The notes under the pieces: generated by a model
Seen by the model: only the letters and a program-made list of their open reading frames with translations
Told to the model about the DNA's origin: nothing
The model's database searches: none
Assembly (NCBI GenBank): GCA_026195755.1
Contig: JAPHRL010000132.1
Span: 1 to 9,220 of the forward strand
Origin: Kangiella sp.
Lineage (GTDB): Bacteria > Pseudomonadota > Gammaproteobacteria > Enterobacterales > Kangiellaceae
DNA: 9,220 nt
Reading direction: 5' to 3'
Translations under genes and position numbers: made by a program
Shown here: positions 5,410-9,220 of the stretch, one piece after another
Layout of the letters: the number at the start of each line of letters is the position of its first letter
Position numbering within the stretch: the first letter of the stretch is position 1

Positions 5410-7209
5410 ATGACAGACGGAACACAAACGATAAAAAAGGGTGCCAATAAAGCTGGCGCAGGCTGTTTGACCGCGTTTGGGGCGATATTTTTCTGTGCTG
5501 GAGTGGGTATTTTCTTATGGGGCCTGGTCTCTATTTATGACGCTTATGAAGCCCGCGGTTGGCAACCTGTCGAAGCAACCATAACCCATGTTGAGCAGGT
5601 CATCTCTCGTGGCGACGACAGTACCACTTATGGCGTTAATGGTGCCTTCAAATACGAATACGCAGGCCAGACCTATACCTCAAGCCAACTCAACTTTTAT
5701 ACCGGCACCGATAATATTGGTAATTACCAGCAAGACTTTTACCGCAAGTTAAAGCGAGTTAAAGATAATCGAAAAACCATCACCGCGTACGTTAATCCCG
5801 ATAATCCCAATCAAGCGGTCATCGACAAGTCTATCCGCTGGGGCATGCTGGGATTCCAGTCAATATTTCTGTTTGTGTTTGGTGGAGTAGGACTTGGTAT
5901 CATGCTGTTTGGGCGCTATGCCAAAAAGAAAGCCAGCAAAGAACAAGAGTTGCAACAACTGTTCCCCGATGAACCCTGGAACTGGAAGGATGAATGGCAA
6001 ACCAATCGGTTCAAGGCTACTACGGGAACTGGTTTTAAGGTGTTGCTTGGCTTCGCCATTTTCTGGAATCTGATTGCCATACCCGCTTCAGTCATGGCGA
6101 TGATTGAATTCTTTAAAACTTTCGATTATCCAATCCTGTTTGTTCTATTATTCCCGATAGTGGGTATTGGTTTAATGATTGGGGCCTATGTTGCTTTCAT
6201 GCGCCATAAAAAATATGGCACCAGCGAGTTGGTTTTGCAACAAACACCGATCGCCATCGGTGGCATCAATCGCGGAACCATCGAAGTCCCGAATGACCAG
6301 GCTAATAAACAGTCCTTTGGTAAGCCGTTAGAGGCAGTTGTTACGCTCACTTGCCAACGTAAAATCACAACGGGAAGCGGCAAAAACCGCAGCACCAAAA
6401 CAACCATTGTCTGGCAGGATGACCGCAGAGTGCGCTCCACGATAAAAGGACACAACACCTCAAGCTATGCTTTTGAATTTAAGGTTCCGGAAGGGCTTCC
6501 TCAATCTGATGACTCGAATCAGAATAACCGAGTAGAGTGGGTACTGCAGATCGAAAGGAAGCAGCCTGGAATCGATTTGAAATTACAATTTATGGTTCCT
6601 GGATATGTGGTCGCGCATCGGGTTGCGCTTGAAGCAGCTGAAACGGATCTCTTTGCTTCAGGCTTTGATAGCTCAATTGAAGCAGGATCAGGGGGGCAAA
6701 ATCATTTAGGAAGCTGGAAAAATTTAGGCCTCGAAGACTCGATTACCTCGCAAGGTAACCGTTATTATTTTTCTGCATTTCGTCATGCCAGCTTCGCTAT
6801 CAGTATGATTATTTTCGGTTTGATTTTCGCTTCGATAGGTATCGGCGTTAATGTATACGGTGATGCCCCCATTATTTTCCTAATTGTATTTGGTGGCTTA
6901 GGCATATTGATTTTTATCCTCGGTTTAAGACAATTAACCTATAAAAGTGAAGTAACCGTAAGAGGCGGCCAATTGCAAGTTTCGTCAGGTCATTTATTGA
7001 TGTCTGCACCAAGAATCATTCAACGCAGTGAGATAGAAAGTATCACAGCAAACAGTAACATGAGTGTCGGAAATAAGCAGGTTTTCCACGTTACTGCAAA
7101 GCTGACCGATGGCAGTAAAGTCGTGCTGGCTAAGAACTTACTCATGCGCAGTGACGTTGAATCCTTTATCGAAAAAATAAAAAATGAAATAGGCATAAGG
7201 CAGGACTAG
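5410..7209 (+). CDS. Large multi-pass DUF3592-domain membrane protein
   Basis: This is a 599-aa inner-membrane protein of unknown function. The N-terminal part (about 19-167) is a DUF3592 unit: a membrane helix (19-43), a soluble beta-rich domain beginning WQPVEATITHVE, with YEYAGQTYTS (82-91) and ITAYVNPDNPNQAVI (124-138), then a second helix (146-168). A PDEPWNWKDEW motif (186-196), which I remember from related long proteins, leads to helices 3 and 4 (208-235, 238-264). A second soluble beta-rich domain (about 275-405) carries VPEGLPQSD (359-367). Helices 5 and 6 (459-483, 486-506) precede a C-terminal beta-rich tail (about 510-592) that resembles membrane-proximal PH-like domains. GGGG stands 9-12 nt upstream of the ATG. 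It has its own promoter candidate and no operon partner, and it converges on the LTA-synthase-like gene. The domain call is good; any function would be a guess. Confidence 0.88.
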   Translation: MTDGTQTIKKGANKAGAGCLTAFGAIFFCAGVGIFLWGLVSIYDAYEARGWQPVEATITHVEQVISRGDDSTTYGVNGAFKYEYAGQTYTSSQLNFYTGTDNIGNYQQDFYRKLKRVKDNRKTITAYVNPDNPNQAVIDKSIRWGMLGFQSIFLFVFGGVGLGIMLFGRYAKKKASKEQELQQLFPDEPWNWKDEWQTNRFKATTGTGFKVLLGFAIFWNLIAIPASVMAMIEFFKTFDYPILFVLLFPIVGIGLMIGAYVAFMRHKKYGTSELVLQQTPIAIGGINRGTIEVPNDQANKQSFGKPLEAVVTLTCQRKITTGSGKNRSTKTTIVWQDDRRVRSTIKGHNTSSYAFEFKVPEGLPQSDDSNQNNRVEWVLQIERKQPGIDLKLQFMVPGYVVAHRVALEAAETDLFASGFDSSIEAGSGGQNHLGSWKNLGLEDSITSQGNRYYFSAFRHASFAISMIIFGLIFASIGIGVNVYGDAPIIFLIVFGGLGILIFILGLRQLTYKSEVTVRGGQLQVSSGHLLMSAPRIIQRSEIESITANSNMSVGNKQVFHVTAKLTDGSKVVLAKNLLMRSDVESFIEKIKNEIGIRQD

Positions 7210-7228
7210 TACGAGTAATAATCTTACT

Positions 7229-7255
7229 GTAGGGGCGAGCTGTGCTCGCCCATCC
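7229..7255. repeat. GTAGGGGCGAGC palindromic repeat
   Basis: GTAG leads into a perfect 8-bp stem, GGGCGAGC (7233-7240) with GCTCGCCC (7244-7251), around TGT. The right outer end reads CATCC rather than CCTAC. It begins 20 nt after the DUF3592 gene's stop. No T-run follows, so it is probably not an intrinsic terminator, although it could protect the 3' end of the mRNA. Confidence 0.7.
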
Positions 7256-7274
7256 GAAGGCGCTTCTATCTATT

Positions 7275-7330
7275 GTACGGACAAGTCATGACTTGCCCCT
7301 ACGTTCGAGTCACGCAGGCAGCGCCCCTAC
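7275..7330 (+). repeat. Composite palindromic repeat between convergent genes
   Basis: GTACGGACAAGTCA (7275-7288) and its near mirror end in GCCCCTAC at 7302; the central CAAGTCATGACTTG (7282-7295) is perfectly symmetric. After GTTC, a second degenerate part contains GCAGGCAG and ends in CGCCCCTAC (7330). The first-part/second-part order and the GTTC joint match 3099-3156, and 2794-2840 is a shorter version. It lies 15 nt before the LTA-synthase-like stop codon. Confidence 0.7.
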
Positions 7331-7345
7331 CAATAGCACTTGGTA

Positions 7346-9220
7346 TCAATTCAACCGGTATTTCTGTTTATCATAAGCCCAGCTGGCAAATTGTGCATAA
7401 GCCAGTGCAAGCAATTCCTGCTCGGTGTCATGGCCCGATTCTTTGCCAAAATGTCCATCCGTGTATGGGTAAGTTATTGGCTGTTGATTAGGACGCAGAA
7501 TAACCACTTCCTGCCCATCCCAATACGCCTGATTATCCCCATACTGCATGATGGCTCGGCCTTGATAATTGGTAGGCAGCTGAGTTAAGTCATGTCCCAG
7601 CATCGGTACCTGATGATCGATACCTAATAGCGAAAGTAAAGTGGGCGCCAGATCAATTTGACTAACCAGTGTGCTGTCAATTTTAGGCTCTATATCCGGG
7701 CTGATAATCAATGCTGGAATGTGGAAATGATTGATAGGCACCAGGGAATCGCCCCATACTCTGGCATCATGATCAGCAACCACCATAACTACAGAGTTTT
7801 CCATCATGCCTTTCGTTTCGAGTTCTTGTAGAAATTTTCCCAAAGCATAGTCTGCATATTTAACTGCGTTATTGACCGTCTGCTTAGGTTCTTCATAAAG
7901 CTCAATTTTGCCATCCGGAAAATCAAAGGGCGTGTGGTTAGTGGATGTGAAAATCAAACTAAACTTAGGTTGTTCTGGTTTTGTTTGCAGATAGGTTAAC
8001 GCCTGACTAAAAAGATCTTCATCGCTAACGCCCCAGTTGCCGACAAAAGACGGATTGGCATAATCATTTTGATCGATAGTCAGATCAAAACCATTGTTCA
8101 GAAAAAATCCCTTCATATTATCGAAGTGACTTTCGCCGCCATAAATAAAACTACTTTCGTAACCGTACTCTGAAAGAAGCCCGGCCAGGCTGAAAAAATT
8201 ACCCTGTGCTTTAGGTAGCTTCAATACTGGGCGAGCAGGCGAGGGCAAAAAGCCAGTGGTAATGGCTTCTAAGCCACGCGCAGAACGAGTGCCAGTTGCA
8301 TAAAGGTTTTCGAAGAACCAGCTTTTGTCGCGCCACTGATCGATATTAGGGGTTAAAGACTTCCCACCCAGGGATCCCACGAACTGAGCCCCTAAACTTT
8401 CTTCAACCACAATAATCAGGTTGCGCTTCTGAAAAGGCTGGCTTGGCGTCAGTTGATGCAAGCTCGGCATATCCGAAGGCACCAGTTGACCTAGTTCCTG
8501 CGATTGCTGGCCGATAATTTGCAACATGGTTGCTTCAGGGATTTCACCGTACAGCTTCGCCGCGGAAGATTCGTTGCCCATTTGGTACAGAGCATACATG
8601 ACACTGTAGGTTGAATTCAGTGGCAAGGTATTAAGCATGCGGTCATTGGAAAAGGCGACCATTGCCGGGTTAATTGGGCGGTGCTGAATACCGGAGCGAG
8701 CGCCCAGCAACAGCAATGCCAGCAATGGCAGCATTAATAAAGAGCTGGCTGGGCTGAATACAGCAATCTCACCGCGATGGCGTCTTAGCCAATGACGAGT
8801 GAGCCAGCCAGTTGCGACTAACAGAAGTGTGCCAATGACCAGTTCAAGCAGGTAGCCATTGAGCAACATTCCAAATACCTCATTAGGGCTGCTGAGATAT
8901 TCGAAGAATAAACGATTGGGGCGTGTGTCGTACTCGCTAATGAAGGTCGGTGTCGATAGCTCCAGCAAAACCAGAACCAGTAATAACACCCAGCAATAGA
9001 CCTTTATAGCTCTTGATAACCAATGACCTTTAAGCGGAGTCAATGTATGGAGAGCCAAAGCCAATAGCGGCAGGAAAAGCAGTTGCGACAAAGTTGCCAG
9101 ATCAATGCGTAAGCCGCCGATAAAAATAGGCAGGATATCATCAGCTCCCTCAACTCGTGGCCATTGCCATAACACAAATGACAAACGAGAAAGCGTCAAA
9201 ATAGCCAACGCGAGCAGGAA
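7346..9220 (-). CDS. LTA synthase family (sulfatase-fold) transferase, 5' end missing
   Basis: This is an inner-membrane enzyme with a periplasmic catalytic domain of the LtaS/OpgB alkaline-phosphatase-like superfamily. It is expected to transfer phosphoglycerol or a similar headgroup from a phospholipid to an envelope glycan. Counting from the TTG codon at 9208 there are 620 residues. Hydrophobic segments at about 26-55, 67-88, 117-136 and 155-170 precede a soluble domain from about 262. The likely catalytic and metal residues are present: E270 in VVEES, nucleophile T307 in ATGTRSARG, H425 in TNHTPF, and D479-H480 in VVADHD. The frame stays open through Phe-Leu-Leu-Ala to the window edge, and TTG 9208 lies inside a hydrophobic segment without a ribosome site. 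The true start, and part of the first membrane helix, are therefore outside the window. The TGA is at 7348-7346, and no classical terminator follows. The exact acceptor is unknown. Confidence 0.92.
   Translation of the reverse strand, partial: FLLALAILTLSRLSFVLWQWPRVEGADDILPIFIGGLRIDLATLSQLLFLPLLALALHTLTPLKGHWLSRAIKVYCWVLLLVLVLLELSTPTFISEYDTRPNRLFFEYLSSPNEVFGMLLNGYLLELVIGTLLLVATGWLTRHWLRRHRGEIAVFSPASSLLMLPLLALLLLGARSGIQHRPINPAMVAFSNDRMLNTLPLNSTYSVMYALYQMGNESSAAKLYGEIPEATMLQIIGQQSQELGQLVPSDMPSLHQLTPSQPFQKRNLIIVVEESLGAQFVGSLGGKSLTPNIDQWRDKSWFFENLYATGTRSARGLEAITTGFLPSPARPVLKLPKAQGNFFSLAGLLSEYGYESSFIYGGESHFDNMKGFFLNNGFDLTIDQNDYANPSFVGNWGVSDEDLFSQALTYLQTKPEQPKFSLIFTSTNHTPFDFPDGKIELYEEPKQTVNNAVKYADYALGKFLQELETKGMMENSVVMVVADHDARVWGDSLVPINHFHIPALIISPDIEPKIDSTLVSQIDLAPTLLSLLGIDHQVPMLGHDLTQLPTNYQGRAIMQYGDNQAYWDGQEVVILRPNQQPITYPYTDGHFGKESGHDTEQELLALAYAQFASWAYDKQKYRLN

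Noticed and set aside
7233..7251. Intrinsic terminator for the DUF3592 gene
   Set aside because: The stem is strong, but no T-run follows; it fits the repeat family better.
7273..7588. Plus-strand ORFs of 72 and 82 codons
   Set aside because: They are antisense to the well-supported LTA-synthase-like gene, and the first starts within a palindromic repeat.
9206..9208. TTG at 9208 as the true start of the LTA-synthase-like gene
   Set aside because: The frame remains open and hydrophobic to the window edge and no ribosome site precedes it; the start is probably outside the window.

Overview
The window looks like ordinary chromosome of a gammaproteobacterium of moderate GC content. The first two genes match my memory of Escherichia coli YadG and YadH closely. 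FabV-type enoyl reductase, a Gram-negative LTA-synthase-like sulfatase-fold enzyme and abundant short GTAGGGG...CCCCTAC palindromes would all fit a marine lineage such as Kangiella or its relatives. That placement is inference only. I see no rRNA, tRNA, CRISPR array, transposase or phage gene.

Layout, left to right. Positions 1-148 hold three short palindromic repeats. Then comes a tightly packed plus-strand operon: an ABC exporter ATPase (149-1081), its permease (1078-1839, ATGA overlap) and a stand-alone LON substrate-binding-domain protein (1832-2425, GTG start, 8-nt overlap). A doubtful 68-codon ORF (2413-2619) follows, then three successive hairpins, the last a strong intrinsic terminator (2676-2703). 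A promoter-like pair at 2549-2576 leaves open an independent small RNA of about 120 nt. Positions 2704-3179 are gene-free and packed with palindromic repeats. Next come two minus-strand genes, each with its own terminator: a secreted Gln/Lys-rich coiled-coil protein (start revised to 3776, stop at 3246) and fabV (5235 to 4054). A 174-nt divergent spacer separates fabV from a 599-aa multi-pass DUF3592-type membrane protein on the plus strand (5410-7209). That gene converges on a minus-strand LTA-synthase-family phosphoglycerol/phosphoethanolamine-type transferase (stop at 7346), whose start lies beyond the right edge. The convergent gap again holds palindromic repeats.

Functionally the genes are mostly cell-envelope and membrane related: export (YadGH-like), fatty-acid synthesis (FabV), a periplasmic coiled-coil protein, a large membrane protein and an envelope polymer or headgroup transferase. 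Only the first three genes form an evident operon; the rest look independently transcribed.

The most unusual content is not a gene. It is the palindrome family. Copies inside this window differ by paired, base-pair-preserving substitutions in the arms. Three loci share a two-palindrome composite layout of about 47-58 bp. Where flanking genes are visible, the elements lie only in convergent gaps. I see no clearly new multi-gene system.
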